In this document: piece by piece, positions 1 to 6,724 of the stretch | Position numbering within the stretch: the first letter of the stretch is position 1 | How the letters are laid out: every line of letters starts with the position of its first letter | IMG/VR virus record: IMGVR_UViG_3300035698_017249 | Location: 1-32,180 of that record | Direction: 5' to 3' (one strand) | Length of the DNA stretch: 32,180 nt | Origin: a virus | Translations under genes and position numbers: made by a program | Notes under the pieces: generated by a model | Told to the model about the DNA's origin: nothing | Database searches by the model: none | The model's input: only the letters and a program-made list of their open reading frames with translations

Positions 1-2
1 AG

Positions 3-140
3 CTCGCATGTGACTCGGCTGAAGGCGTGCTGTTCAAAAATGATAGCCAGGTTTGGGCTATCACAGCTAGAAAGGTATGGAGTAATGACCCGCGCACAGA
101 GATCGTCGTTAGCTGGGACAATGAGCAAGTTCCTGATTAA
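3..140 (+). CDS. hypothetical protein, 3' part (5' end missing at window edge)
   Basis: An open frame enters from the left edge and stops at TAA 138-140, giving 45 residues with ordinary protein composition (VWAITARKVWSNDPRTEIVV is a beta-strand-like stretch). No start codon is needed if the molecule is circular: the last 37 bases of the window supply an ATG at 32144 and read straight into this frame, giving 58 codons before the stop. I do not recognise a family. It lies just upstream of the convergent terminator at 217-249, so it would be the last gene of the rightward late operon. A different frame here also lacks stops (10-252), but its composition looks like a shadow. Confidence 0.55.
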   Translation, partial: LACDSAEGVLFKNDSQVWAITARKVWSNDPRTEIVVSWDNEQVPD

Positions 141-216
141 CAAAGATTCAAGGGTATCCCCTTTCACCAGCACACACAAAATTTTAACAAACAGTAGGAT
201 TAAGTCGCTGTGGGAC

Positions 217-249
217 GAAAACGGAAGGACTGAGGTTTCAGTCGTTTTC
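217..249. terminator. bidirectional terminator between convergent operons
   Basis: GAAAAC (217-222) and GACTGA (228-233) pair with TCAGTC (238-243) and GTTTTC (244-249), around a GGTT loop with a five-base bulge. The outer arm supplies a T-rich tail on either strand. It lies where the rightward gene ending at 140 meets the leftward operon ending at 238, so it can end both transcripts. Confidence 0.7.
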
Positions 250-459
250 TGATTTGTTAGTTTCACACATCAGCATCCCATCCCAGGAACACCAGGTGGG
301 CTCACATTCCTGAGAATCAAGAATATGACAGTCATTCGGGTATTTTTCACAAAGTTTCACGGCTTCATCATGTGAATCGAAAGAGTCTAAAAAATCAAAC
401 ATGCCGCCAGATTCTTCATAGTGAAGTTTACTAAGAACAAGAAACCTATCTATCGTCAT
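238..459 (-). CDS. small hypothetical protein, last gene of leftward operon
   Basis: A 73-residue acidic, cysteine-containing protein with no recognised domain. The middle (about residues 23-50: SFDSHDEAVKLCEKYPNDCH) looks like a short alpha/beta fold, with an aromatic stretch near the end (EPTWCSWDGM). Its start overlaps the preceding gene by 14 bases, in keeping with the compact operon. Its stop codon lies inside the terminator hairpin. No strong Shine-Dalgarno is visible, so translation may depend on coupling to the upstream gene. Confidence 0.65.
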   Translation of the reverse strand: MTIDRFLVLSKLHYEESGGMFDFLDSFDSHDEAVKLCEKYPNDCHILDSQECEPTWCSWDGMLMCETNKSEND

Positions 460-595
460 TTTCTAGGCGTTTTTCCATCACTTTCTTGATAGCCTTTCTA
501 ACATCAGCCTCTTTTAACCGCCCTTTGGTTTTCATCATTTTGATGGTTCGTTCTTTGGGGACAGCTGGTGAAGTCTTACCATTACACTCACTCAT
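446..595 (-). CDS. small basic hypothetical protein (49 aa)
   Basis: A 49-residue lysine- and arginine-rich protein (centre reads KERTIKMMKTKGRLKEADVR) that is predicted to be helical and could bind nucleic acid. The start at 595 has a GAGGA ribosome binding site six bases upstream and overlaps the stop of the preceding gene as ATGAGTGA, a typical coupled junction. Function unknown. It is supported by the coupling and ribosome site rather than by similarity. Confidence 0.6.
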   Translation of the reverse strand: MSECNGKTSPAVPKERTIKMMKTKGRLKEADVRKAIKKVMEKRLENDDR

Positions 596-791
596 CGTTT
601 TCCTCGATTACTTCTTGGCATTCGGGATTGCTACAGATTATCTTAACGTCAACAGGCACGTCGTCGCCCTTGTGTCGAGTTTGTACGTGTCCTCTTATAT
701 CTGCACCTGCGAGCAGATTATGCACCTCTGAGCGTTCCAGCTCGATAGTGACTACTTTTCTCGACTCAATCGTACCGATCATTTTCATCAT
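588..791 (-). CDS. small hypothetical protein (67 aa)
   Basis: A 67-residue protein with beta-rich character in the middle (ESRKVVTIELERSEVHNLL) and two cysteines near the end (CSNPEC), which alone are not a zinc site. AAGGAG lies just before a cluster of candidate starts (ATG ATG AAA ATG), so the exact start could be any of residues 1, 2 or 4. It is followed by the coupled 49-residue gene. No family recognised. Confidence 0.6.
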   Translation of the reverse strand: MMKMIGTIESRKVVTIELERSEVHNLLAGADIRGHVQTRHKGDDVPVDVKIICSNPECQEVIEENDE

Positions 792-798
792 GCTCCTT

Positions 799-876
799 CT
801 AAAGCTTTTTCAGACCAACAGCCTTGATGCTCATGTCGATCATCTTCAGGATAAAGTTTTTTATTTTTATAATCAT
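799..876 (-). CDS. possible 25-residue peptide
   Basis: ATG at 876 opens 25 codons of a basic, hydrophobic peptide (MIIKIKNFILKMIDMSIKAV) ending at TAG 799-801, directly before the AAGGAG site of the next gene. Only a weak GAGGT precedes it. Its position fills a gap in an otherwise gapless operon, which is the main reason to list it. It could equally be non-coding leader. Confidence 0.25.
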   Translation of the reverse strand: MIIKIKNFILKMIDMSIKAVGLKKL

Positions 877-888
877 CGTAGGACCTCA

Positions 889-1068
889 CTAGAACCTGTA
901 AAAATATATTAAAACAAAACATACTACTACAGTGATAGCTGATATCACCAAATTAATCGATGAATATCTTGCAACACGCTCTTGATTATATTTAGCCAGA
1001 CACACACCGACGCTCATAACTTCAAGAAACAAAAAGAACCATACAAAATAATAACAACCGTTTTCCAT
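889..1068 (-). CDS. small two-span membrane protein
   Basis: A 59-residue protein with two hydrophobic segments (about residues 6-25, CYYFVWFFLFLEVMSVGVCL, and 38-57), separated by a short basic loop containing YNQERVARY. I chose ATG 1068, which has GGAG nine bases upstream, over an upstream GTG at 1086. Small two-span proteins in phages can be holins, superinfection exclusion factors or simply unknown. This one lies among early genes, so a holin role is not supported by context. Confidence 0.6.
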   Translation of the reverse strand: MENGCYYFVWFFLFLEVMSVGVCLAKYNQERVARYSSINLVISAITVVVCFVLIYFYRF

Positions 1069-1140
1069 TTTTAAATCTCCATTCACTTTTGACAGTCTTC
1101 AGGATCACTTTCGTTGTGACTCATTAAGCTGTCAAGTTCT

Positions 1141-1371
1141 CTACTCCTCAATTGTTCTTGTAGACTGAAGCGACGACATATCCCGCTTGCAGTTCTCTAA
1201 AGCGTCCCTAAGCCTGGTGATCTCGTTGGCAAACATCTGCTCGTCACGGGAAAGGTCGTTTATCCGGCTTGTAAGCACTCGTATTTGCTTATGTAGCCAT
1301 TTTATCGTGATTTCAGGGTCTCTCCTTGATGGCAGTTGCAGCGTTGAGCAGCACGGTACTAGTGGTCCCAT
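1141..1371 (-). CDS. coiled-coil protein, tandem paralogue of its neighbour
   Basis: A 76-residue, mostly helical protein. Residues about 11-70 share a clear pattern with the upstream 113-residue gene: an LQL...RDP motif, then KWL..QIRVL, a D.S.DE..FA.EI segment and a DAL segment. This indicates a tandem gene duplication. The start at 1371 overlaps the stop of that neighbour as TAATG. The even spacing of hydrophobic residues suggests a coiled coil or helical hairpin. The function of either copy is unknown. Confidence 0.65.
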   Translation of the reverse strand: MGPLVPCCSTLQLPSRRDPEITIKWLHKQIRVLTSRINDLSRDEQMFANEITRLRDALENCKRDMSSLQSTRTIEE

Positions 1372-1712
1372 TACATATTCTCCGTATTAAATCTTACTCT
1401 TGTTCGTCTAGGTGTTTTTGCTCTGTTTACTTCTCCGCGATCAATATTTGTCAGAAGCTGATCTCTCATGCCACGACGGCCTAGCAGACCTGAAAATTCA
1501 TTTTGGAATGTATCTAAAGCACTTTCAATAAGTGAGATCTCTTTTGCAAACTTCTCCTTATCAACTGAAAAGTCGTCGAGCTTAACCTTTAAAATACGTA
1601 TGTGCCTGCCAAGCCATTTAGCTTTTAATACAGGGTCTCGCTCTTCGGGAATCTCAAGCTGTAACGCGCTAGGTACCCTTTGGAATGATGGGTTCATTGT
1701 GTTAAAATTCAT
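1371..1712 (-). CDS. coiled-coil protein, larger tandem paralogue
   Basis: A 113-residue protein whose residues about 16-80 match the downstream 76-residue gene (RDPVLKAKWLGRHIRIL, then D.S.DKEKFAKEI and SAL). It adds a basic C-terminal tail of about 35 residues containing TPRRTRVRF, which could contact nucleic acid. AGGAG precedes the start by about 12 bases. The 78-residue gene at 6725-6961 may be a more distant relative, since it also has K.QWL followed by a helical region. No known family is recognised. Confidence 0.65.
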   Translation of the reverse strand: MNFNTMNPSFQRVPSALQLEIPEERDPVLKAKWLGRHIRILKVKLDDFSVDKEKFAKEISLIESALDTFQNEFSGLLGRRGMRDQLLTNIDRGEVNRAKTPRRTRVRFNTENM

Positions 1713-1713
1713 T

Positions 1714-1923
1714 TTAAATAAATTCTCCTATTTGTTCAATTATAGCCTCTAACCCATCTTTTAGATATTCAGGAATATCTTTGTGCTCAAGAAGTCTAAC
1801 AGCTTCATCATAAACTACTTCTATTGATTCTTGACGGTCTGATATATGCATCTCATATAAAAAACGCTCTTGTGATGGAAGTAGTTGCACGTCTTTTTCA
1901 ATGTCTTGAATACGTCCGCACAT
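1714..1923 (-). CDS. small acidic hypothetical protein
   Basis: A 69-residue acidic helical protein (ends DGLEAIIEQIGEFI). Its ATG overlaps the TAA of the integrase-like gene as TAATG, so the two are probably translated in series. If the upstream gene is a truncated integrase, this gene occupies the place where a catalytic domain would otherwise be encoded, but nothing in it resembles one (no R...HxxR...Y set). Function unknown. Confidence 0.6.
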   Translation of the reverse strand: MCGRIQDIEKDVQLLPSQERFLYEMHISDRQESIEVVYDEAVRLLEHKDIPEYLKDGLEAIIEQIGEFI

Positions 1924-2450
1924 TATTTTTCCTCCTTATTTTTTTGTCTTAGCCAAGAAATAACTTTGATCGGGTGGTTTTCAAGTTCTTTTCCTTCAGA
2001 AATAAGATGATTAATTGCTGCTGAAAGATATGCGTATTTGCGTAGTATCGTCATTGGAGCAGGATTTTTTATTTTTCCTGTATTGTTTTTTCGTGACCCT
2101 CCCCTGCTAATCTTAGTTTTCAGGAGCTCCTTTGCAAGCATAAGAAACTGATCATATGAAATATTTCCAATATATGTATTTTTATACTTATCAAAATACA
2201 TGACTGATTCTTTATATACTCTTGACGTATCACCATACTTCATTGCTAGAATATCTTGGATTGTGTACATGTCTCCTGCTCTAGGTTCAAAGTCATTGAG
2301 CTCCTTAAGAAGCATCTCTTTGTATTTTCCCCAGATAAAAGCCGTTTCATAATCTCGAAACGTCCTGCATATATCCCTGTGTCCCTTTACTCGAACCGCA
2401 ACACGGAACCCTTCTCCACGTTGACCAGTATTTTTTGATATCGAAGCCAT
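1923..2450 (-). CDS. tyrosine-integrase DNA-binding half without catalytic domain
   Basis: A 175-residue protein that reads like the N-terminal half of a phage tyrosine recombinase. Residues 1-50 match the arm-binding fold pattern (MASI.K, then VAVRVKGHRDICRTFRDYET and A..W). Residues about 65-165 match the SAM-like core-binding domain (TIQDI, then TILRKYAYLSAAINHLISEG). It stops where the catalytic domain should begin; no arginine/HxxR/tyrosine set is present here or in the next gene. It may be a decayed integrase or a DNA-binding regulator derived from one. The start at 2450 is favoured because the fold begins there, which means a 104-base overlap with the helicase gene. The domain assignment is from motif pattern only. 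Confidence 0.6.
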   Translation of the reverse strand: MASISKNTGQRGEGFRVAVRVKGHRDICRTFRDYETAFIWGKYKEMLLKELNDFEPRAGDMYTIQDILAMKYGDTSRVYKESVMYFDKYKNTYIGNISYDQFLMLAKELLKTKISRGGSRKNNTGKIKNPAPMTILRKYAYLSAAINHLISEGKELENHPIKVISWLRQKNKEEK

Positions 2451-3756
2451 GTTCTTCTAACAACCTTGTTTTAAGTAATAAGTAGGCGGCGTCCTCCACT
2501 GAAAGAGACCCAAAAATTGGGACACCCATTTCTTTTAGCTTTTCGAGCTGGTGAGCAAAAGCAGGTATTATGAGTGTCTGAGATTTATCATATAGATCAT
2601 GCCGACTACATTCATAAGTGACTTGTTCTATGCTTAATTTGTGACGATCAACTGCGCTAGTTAAACGCTCCCCATCAGAAAACTCAAACTCAGGCTCTAT
2701 ATCTGCTCCACCAAGCATATTGAATGAACAAATATTGTGAATCTCGTCGGATAAATCATAAACGTAGCAGGCTGATTTGTTCTTAAATGGTCTTACTCCA
2801 CGGCCGATCATTTGACAGTACAGAGTCTTGGATTTCGTTGGCCTTGCCAGGATAAGTGATTCAATGCTTGGCTCGTCAAAACCCTCTGTAAGAAGCTGGC
2901 AGTTGCAAAGGACTTCAATCTCTCCAGACCTAAACTGCTGGATTATTTCCCTTCTCCTCTTTTTCCCCATACCACCATAGATGTACTCGGATTTTATCCC
3001 GTGTTTTTGGAATTGATCGGCCATCGTTCTTGAATGGTCCACATTTAGGCAAAATACAAGAGTCTTTTTTCCAGAACATTGGTTTAAATATACGTCTAAT
3101 ATTATTTCGTTTCTTGCATCAACGTCTAATTCTATTAGGACTGAAGGGGCAAGGTCGCCAGCCTGATATTTCATTTCGTTGATTTTATGACTGGTCTTTA
3201 TCTTATAGCACTCTATATCAACAAGATGACCTTTTTTTATCAGGTCGACTAATGTCGACGCATAGGTAAGTTCTTCATACACATCAAGCAGAGATTTTCC
3301 GTCAAGGCGCTCCGGAGTAGCAGTAAGACCTAAAACCTTAACACCTTTAGCAACAAAGTGATCAATAATAGCCTTTAGGCTCTTTGCTTGTGATCTGTGA
3401 GCTTCATCAATAATCAACACCTTTGGATTAAAGTTGTCTAGTTCACCTCTCTTCATTGCAAAGGTCGCTGCCTGGCCGGTCATTACCAAATATTGCTTGT
3501 CTTTCGGCCAATATGATCTCCTTTTAATGTAAACATTGGATTCTCCAACAACATTTTGTCCGGTCTCCTCAATCTGTTCGAGAAGCTCCCTAGTTGGAGC
3601 AATAATCAAAGCCCGCTCGTTCATTTCTCGTAGAACGTGCCACAAAACAACAGTCTTGCCAGAACCAGTTGGGAGCTGTACTAACTGGCTGTTTAGATCA
3701 TCGAATTTTTTTAAGATCGTATCAACACAGGCTTTTTGATAATCTCTAAGTATCAT
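2347..3756 (-). CDS. SF2 DEAH-box helicase (ResIII/UvrB-like)
   Basis: A 469-residue superfamily 2 helicase of the restriction-type ResIII plus Helicase_C architecture. Visible motifs in order: LRDYQ (3-7), Walker A LPTGSGKT (28-35), Ia APTREL (53-58), DEAH (117-120), III LTATPER (144-150), IV LVFCLNVDH (233-241), V LLTEGFDEP (288-296) and VI QMIGRGVRP (315-323). It would be an ATP-driven DNA translocase or branch-remodelling enzyme. Its gene follows the YqaJ nuclease with an ATGA overlap, so it probably works with the recombination set. The last 35 codons or so overlap the integrase-like gene in another frame. Confidence 0.9.
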   Translation of the reverse strand: MILRDYQKACVDTILKKFDDLNSQLVQLPTGSGKTVVLWHVLREMNERALIIAPTRELLEQIEETGQNVVGESNVYIKRRSYWPKDKQYLVMTGQAATFAMKRGELDNFNPKVLIIDEAHRSQAKSLKAIIDHFVAKGVKVLGLTATPERLDGKSLLDVYEELTYASTLVDLIKKGHLVDIECYKIKTSHKINEMKYQAGDLAPSVLIELDVDARNEIILDVYLNQCSGKKTLVFCLNVDHSRTMADQFQKHGIKSEYIYGGMGKKRRREIIQQFRSGEIEVLCNCQLLTEGFDEPSIESLILARPTKSKTLYCQMIGRGVRPFKNKSACYVYDLSDEIHNICSFNMLGGADIEPEFEFSDGERLTSAVDRHKLSIEQVTYECSRHDLYDKSQTLIIPAFAHQLEKLKEMGVPIFGSLSVEDAAYLLLKTRLLEEHGFDIKKYWSTWRRVPCCGSSKGTQGYMQDVSRL

Positions 3757-4643
3757 GATTGGCTTTTCACTTCTTTGATTATCCAGTATCCGATGCCTTC
3801 CTTTGCGTATGATGATAGGTCGATACCTTTATCTTCACATGCCTTTTTGTAGTCTATCGATGATCTGCCGCCTGACCGCGTTAGCTTTAGGTTTCCGATG
3901 ATACAGTTGCCATCGTCCGTAAACTCGAATAAACGCCGTCTAAGCTCGTCTTCTCTCTTTTTGGTGTCCTTCTTCATCGAAAGGATATCTTTCAGCTGGT
4001 CGGCCAGCAAAACGGCCTGAGCGTTATCTATGACAATGTGAGATCCTTCAGGACAAACATCTGCAAGAACGTGGTCATTCCAAAAGCTGACCACACCTGG
4101 GATCAAAATATTATTGATGAAGTCCTCGTCACGCTCGATGCGGGTGAAGGCCAGTTCATCGTTTTTATAAATAACAAAATAGCACAGCTTAGCAGTTTCA
4201 CAAGTTGATAACTGGTGTTGGCACTGCACCCAGTAATCTTTGTAAAGATTCTTTATAGTCTCAATATCGTCGCATAGTGCTGCATCGAACAAGCCCTTAA
4301 TGTTTGAGCATTTTATTTCGCAAATGGCTGTCCTGCAGGTGCTTACACCGTCGAATGAGCTTCGGATCATTGGATAGTTGTCATTTTCAGCGCACAAAGG
4401 AGTAAACGACTCCCCTATAATATCTTCGAACTTTTCCCTCGCAATATCTTCGTTATCTATTCCGCGTTGCATTGCTTCTGTGACTTGCATTGGGAATGCT
4501 CGGCCGCTTTTCTCATTAAAGACGTCAATCGCGGATCCGTACTTTGAGAGCCCTAAAACCTTAGCACTCTCTGACGCGCCGACTCCTTTAGATCGGAACT
4601 CATGCCATTTTTTCGAACGTTGTTGGCCTTCCCATATTCTCAT
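3753..4643 (-). CDS. YqaJ / lambda-exonuclease family recombination nuclease
   Basis: A 296-residue nuclease of the PD-(D/E)XK fold. The family pattern is present: KKWHEFRSKGVGASE near the N-terminus (11-25), GIDNE with E65, SFDG with D98, CEIKC with E109 and K111, and QCQHQL (140-145). Family members digest one strand of double-stranded ends, leaving 3' overhangs for an annealing partner; here that partner is the ERF protein encoded two genes upstream. AAGGG lies before ATG 4643. The C-terminal 60 residues or so are a basic region outside the core, with GGRSSIDYKKA typical of this family in phages. Confidence 0.9.
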   Translation of the reverse strand: MRIWEGQQRSKKWHEFRSKGVGASESAKVLGLSKYGSAIDVFNEKSGRAFPMQVTEAMQRGIDNEDIAREKFEDIIGESFTPLCAENDNYPMIRSSFDGVSTCRTAICEIKCSNIKGLFDAALCDDIETIKNLYKDYWVQCQHQLSTCETAKLCYFVIYKNDELAFTRIERDEDFINNILIPGVVSFWNDHVLADVCPEGSHIVIDNAQAVLLADQLKDILSMKKDTKKREDELRRRLFEFTDDGNCIIGNLKLTRSGGRSSIDYKKACEDKGIDLSSYAKEGIGYWIIKEVKSQS

Positions 4644-4825
4644 TTCATTCCCTTGGTTAGCAAATCAACGAACATAACGTAAAGTTGATCAATTCTAGAT
4701 ATTTGAGCGCTTAGTTGAGCGTCCATCCTTTCAACGTCAGAATGGTTCCTTGAGCTTATCCATGTTAGGACAGTTCCTACAGAGATTATTGCTAAAATAA
4801 TTGCCAGTGTCTGTGCCCAGTTCAC
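4640..4825 (-). CDS. small single-span membrane protein
   Basis: A 61-residue protein with one N-terminal transmembrane segment (about 7-23, LAIILAIISVGTVLTWI) followed by a helical, probably coiled-coil tail (DVERMDAQLSAQISRI). It is wedged between the annealing protein and the nuclease, overlapping both by a few bases. Its role is unknown. It might anchor a complex to the membrane, or be an inhibitor or holin-like peptide; the sequence does not decide. Confidence 0.6.
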   Translation of the reverse strand: MNWAQTLAIILAIISVGTVLTWISSRNHSDVERMDAQLSAQISRIDQLYVMFVDLLTKGMK

Positions 4826-5436
4826 TATTTTTTCTCCTGTTTTTCAGCATCTTCAATGAGTTTCTTCACTGCGGAAACTACGTCGTCAAAGTCCTTCTCA
4901 AGGATGTTGCTAAGTGACTTGTATCTTGTAAGCATTCTTTTTCTAATGCTTGCGTATCCGTTGATCGAAGTCTCCAACTGCTGTACCTGCATCTCAGATA
5001 TCTTTGGGTCACCTGTTTTCTTGGCGTCCATTACGCTAGATTGGAAATTATCTATGTCGAGGTCGTCTGTAGCGATCTGGAAGGTTTTAGTTAGGTAATA
5101 CCGATTAGCGTAAGAAATCAGGCCACCTATTTTCTTAGGGTCCCCAGGCTCGCATTGTAAATACATTGTTTTCTCAATACGCTCTTCAGGATTGTCGCAA
5201 TTAATCCATACGAAAGTAAACCCGATGTTTAACACGTTTTCAGAAATCTCAGGTTTCATCATATCGACCTCTAAGAATAATCCGATTTCGTCCATCTTTG
5301 GACGGATAGCCGACAATACCTGGCTTTCTTTCACATATTGATAGCGATGCCCTGTAGCCTCTTTCTTCAGATACTGCACTTCTTTTCTGACGAGAAGCAG
5401 CTTTTGGTAGATGTTTAGTGGTTTTTTCTCAGTCAT
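4825..5436 (-). CDS. ERF-family single-strand annealing protein
   Basis: A 203-residue protein of the P22 Erf superfamily. Visible features are the N-terminal helix QKLLLVRKEV, the RYQYVKESQV segment (31-40), IRPKMDEIGLFL (44-55) and the hallmark GGLISYANRYYL (104-115), followed by an acidic DDLDID. It would bind single-stranded DNA and anneal complementary strands during recombination and concatemer formation. I chose ATG 5436, with AAGGA just upstream and an ATGACTGA overlap with the previous gene, over an in-frame ATG at 5481. The lysine-rich extra N-terminus from the latter does not belong to the fold. Confidence 0.88.
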   Translation of the reverse strand: MTEKKPLNIYQKLLLVRKEVQYLKKEATGHRYQYVKESQVLSAIRPKMDEIGLFLEVDMMKPEISENVLNIGFTFVWINCDNPEERIEKTMYLQCEPGDPKKIGGLISYANRYYLTKTFQIATDDLDIDNFQSSVMDAKKTGDPKISEMQVQQLETSINGYASIRKRMLTRYKSLSNILEKDFDDVVSAVKKLIEDAEKQEKK

Positions 5437-5620
5437 TTTTCTTTTCCTTTTTAATTTTATCAAATCTTTCTTCTTTTCCAAAAGTCAGGCGATCTTTTTC
5501 TTTAACCTTACACCCACATGATAATAATTGATGTCGGCAGGTTGGACATTCTTCCCAATCACAGCCGCGTATATGAATGGATCCATAAGGAACACCGCAG
5601 TCATAACAATCATCTTCCAT
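5429..5620 (-). CDS. small zinc-ribbon-like protein
   Basis: A 63-residue protein with paired cysteines CYDC, CPTC and CGC in the first 40 residues, a likely zinc-binding ribbon or knuckle, followed by a very basic tail (RLTFGKEERFDKIKKEKK). It could be a nucleic-acid-binding accessory of the recombination genes downstream. No specific family is recognised. The preceding small gene ends only a few bases from its start. Confidence 0.6.
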   Translation of the reverse strand: MEDDCYDCGVPYGSIHIRGCDWEECPTCRHQLLSCGCKVKEKDRLTFGKEERFDKIKKEKKND

Positions 5621-5621
5621 C

Positions 5622-5780
5622 TTATTTCACCTTTTTAACCGTGTGTTTCATTTGTTTTAGGACTCTAAAGCCTAGTCGTTGTCCGCCCCGGACCGCAAGG
5701 TCAACAGCGTCTTCTTGGCTCGGTGCTTTTGCGTAGCTTGTATACGCTGGGCTTGCGAATGTTATTTTATATTTCTTCAC
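5622..5780 (-). CDS. small basic protein, GTG start (52 aa)
   Basis: A 52-residue basic protein (KKYKITFASPAYTSYAKAPS, then a helix EDAVDLAVRGGQRLGF). The GTG at 5780 overlaps the TGA of the upstream gene as GTGA, so translation is probably coupled. The layout, a beta hairpin then a helix with a glycine-rich turn, resembles small nucleic-acid-binding proteins, but no family can be named. It ends one base before the ATG of the zinc-ribbon gene. Confidence 0.55.
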   Translation of the reverse strand: MKKYKITFASPAYTSYAKAPSQEDAVDLAVRGGQRLGFRVLKQMKHTVKKVK

Positions 5781-5986
5781 TTCTCATCACCTATAACGAT
5801 ATCATCTTTCTCGAACACGGCTGCATGAGCATCATCAGACTTTTGTTTTGTCAATATCATATCAAGTAAATCAATGACTTGTACTATCATCTCTCTATTT
5901 CGCTCGATTCTTTTGCTTACAAGATAATCTTTAAATACCGTCATAATCACCCATGCCGGTACGAAAATCATTAAAAACATGTTCAT
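5777..5986 (-). CDS. small single-span membrane protein
   Basis: A 69-residue protein with an N-terminal hydrophobic segment (MFLMIFVPAWVIMTVF), then a basic helix (KRIERNREMIVQVIDLLDMI) and an acidic tail. Its start overlaps the stop of the preceding gene as ATGA. The layout resembles the 61-residue membrane protein at 4640-4825 (N-terminal span plus helical tail), though sequence similarity is not evident. Function unknown. Confidence 0.6.
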   Translation of the reverse strand: MNMFLMIFVPAWVIMTVFKDYLVSKRIERNREMIVQVIDLLDMILTKQKSDDAHAAVFEKDDIVIGDEK

Positions 5987-6378
5987 TTTGAAACCTCTAT
6001 AAATTTAAAGTCTTTGGGTAGCCCTATATCGCTACAGAAACCACCTTTGTGTGCACGCTCTATCTCATGCTCGTCAGCTAAATCCATAGCATACAGGGGG
6101 TCAGTATCTTCTAATACTTTAAGCATTCCGCGTGCTCTTTGTCCCTGATCTACGAAGATGCTATTCCTTCCAGAGCCGATGGTGTGGTAGATCTTTGAGT
6201 CTGCGTAGTACTGAACCGTTTTTGTTAAAGCTTCGATTATTCCGTCTTGATCTTCGATTATTTTGTCTTGAGCATCAAGCTGCTCTATATAGTCGTCCAT
6301 ATCTTCCTCTCTCTCTTTGTATATGTGATCTAGCAGTTGATCGGTTTGGTTTTCGTAAGCTGTGTCTATGCAGTGCAT
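5983..6378 (-). CDS. first gene of the leftward operon, hypothetical coiled-coil protein
   Basis: A 131-residue acidic protein. The N-terminal 55 residues are a likely coiled coil (YKEREEDMDDYIEQLDAQDK). The remainder is mixed, with a conserved-looking YHTIGSGRNSIFVDQG segment. I chose ATG 6378, which has AAGGAG eight bases upstream, over ATG 6405. It lies directly downstream of the candidate leftward promoter and opposite the divergent RHH regulator. No family recognised. Confidence 0.65.
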   Translation of the reverse strand: MHCIDTAYENQTDQLLDHIYKEREEDMDDYIEQLDAQDKIIEDQDGIIEALTKTVQYYADSKIYHTIGSGRNSIFVDQGQRARGMLKVLEDTDPLYAMDLADEHEIERAHKGGFCSDIGLPKDFKFIEVSK

Positions 6379-6408
6379 GTTGGTCTCCTTGTTTGTGTTA
6401 CGCATATA

Positions 6409-6437
6409 ACCTTAGCATAGCGGTGAAAACCGTGCAA
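6409..6437 (-). promoter_or_regulatory. candidate leftward early promoter
   Basis: Read leftward, TTGCAC (6432-6437) is followed after 17 bases by TAAGGT (6409-6414), ahead of the operon's first gene at 6378. The -10 is poor (3 of 6). TATGCT overlaps it but has no well-spaced -35. A small hairpin (CGGT-GAAA-ACCG, 6421-6432) overlaps the -35 edge. Confidence 0.35.
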
Positions 6438-6472
6438 CAAAAAAGATGACAATAAACACCGACCCGTGGTAA

Positions 6473-6484
6473 TTTAGACCTAAA
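6473..6484. promoter_or_regulatory. short palindrome, possible RHH operator
   Basis: TTTAG-AC-CTAAA is a 5+5 inverted repeat between the divergent leftward operon and the RHH gene. RHH repressors of the Arc/CopG type usually bind short palindromes beside their own gene. Assignment is by position only. Confidence 0.3.
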
Positions 6485-6515
6485 CAACAGAAAAACAACG
6501 GTTTTGGAGGATAGA

Positions 6516-6713
6516 ATGCTGTCAGGAAAAGTAACACATCGTATGAGCATCACTTTAGACGAAGTCGAAAGAGCGTCAATAGAGTTGATAGCTGAACACT
6601 ATGAGACATCCAAGTGTGAAATCATCAAACACGCTCTGCATGAGACGTTTAAGAAAGAAATAAGCCAGTTCAGAAACACAAAAGCGATTGAATTTTTTGG
6701 CGACGAGAAGTGA
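6516..6713 (+). CDS. ribbon-helix-helix transcription regulator
   Basis: A 65-residue protein with the RHH (Arc/MetJ/CopG) layout: a beta strand HRMSITL (9-15), helix DEVERASIELIAEHYE, a turn, then helix SKCEIIKHALHETFKKEI. Family members dimerise through the strand and read DNA with it. GGAGG lies five bases before ATG 6516, which I prefer to an in-frame TTG at 6504. It is transcribed away from the leftward early operon, so it is the natural candidate for its repressor and for autoregulation. Confidence 0.75.
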   Translation: MLSGKVTHRMSITLDEVERASIELIAEHYETSKCEIIKHALHETFKKEISQFRNTKAIEFFGDEK

Positions 6714-6724
6714 TTAGCTAAAAT

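Noticed and set aside
10-252. 80-codon open frame at the left end
   Set aside because: Unlikely composition and no ribosome site. The overlapping frame 3-140 reads as protein and joins to the window end. The hairpin at 217-249 also lies inside this frame.
1083-1124. 13-codon peptide between two leftward genes
   Set aside because: Open frame with ATG, but no ribosome site and too short to support.
6132-6449. 105-codon rightward open frame over the first leftward gene
   Set aside because: Arginine/leucine/cysteine-rich shadow; the leftward gene has a proper AAGGAG start and coupled neighbours.
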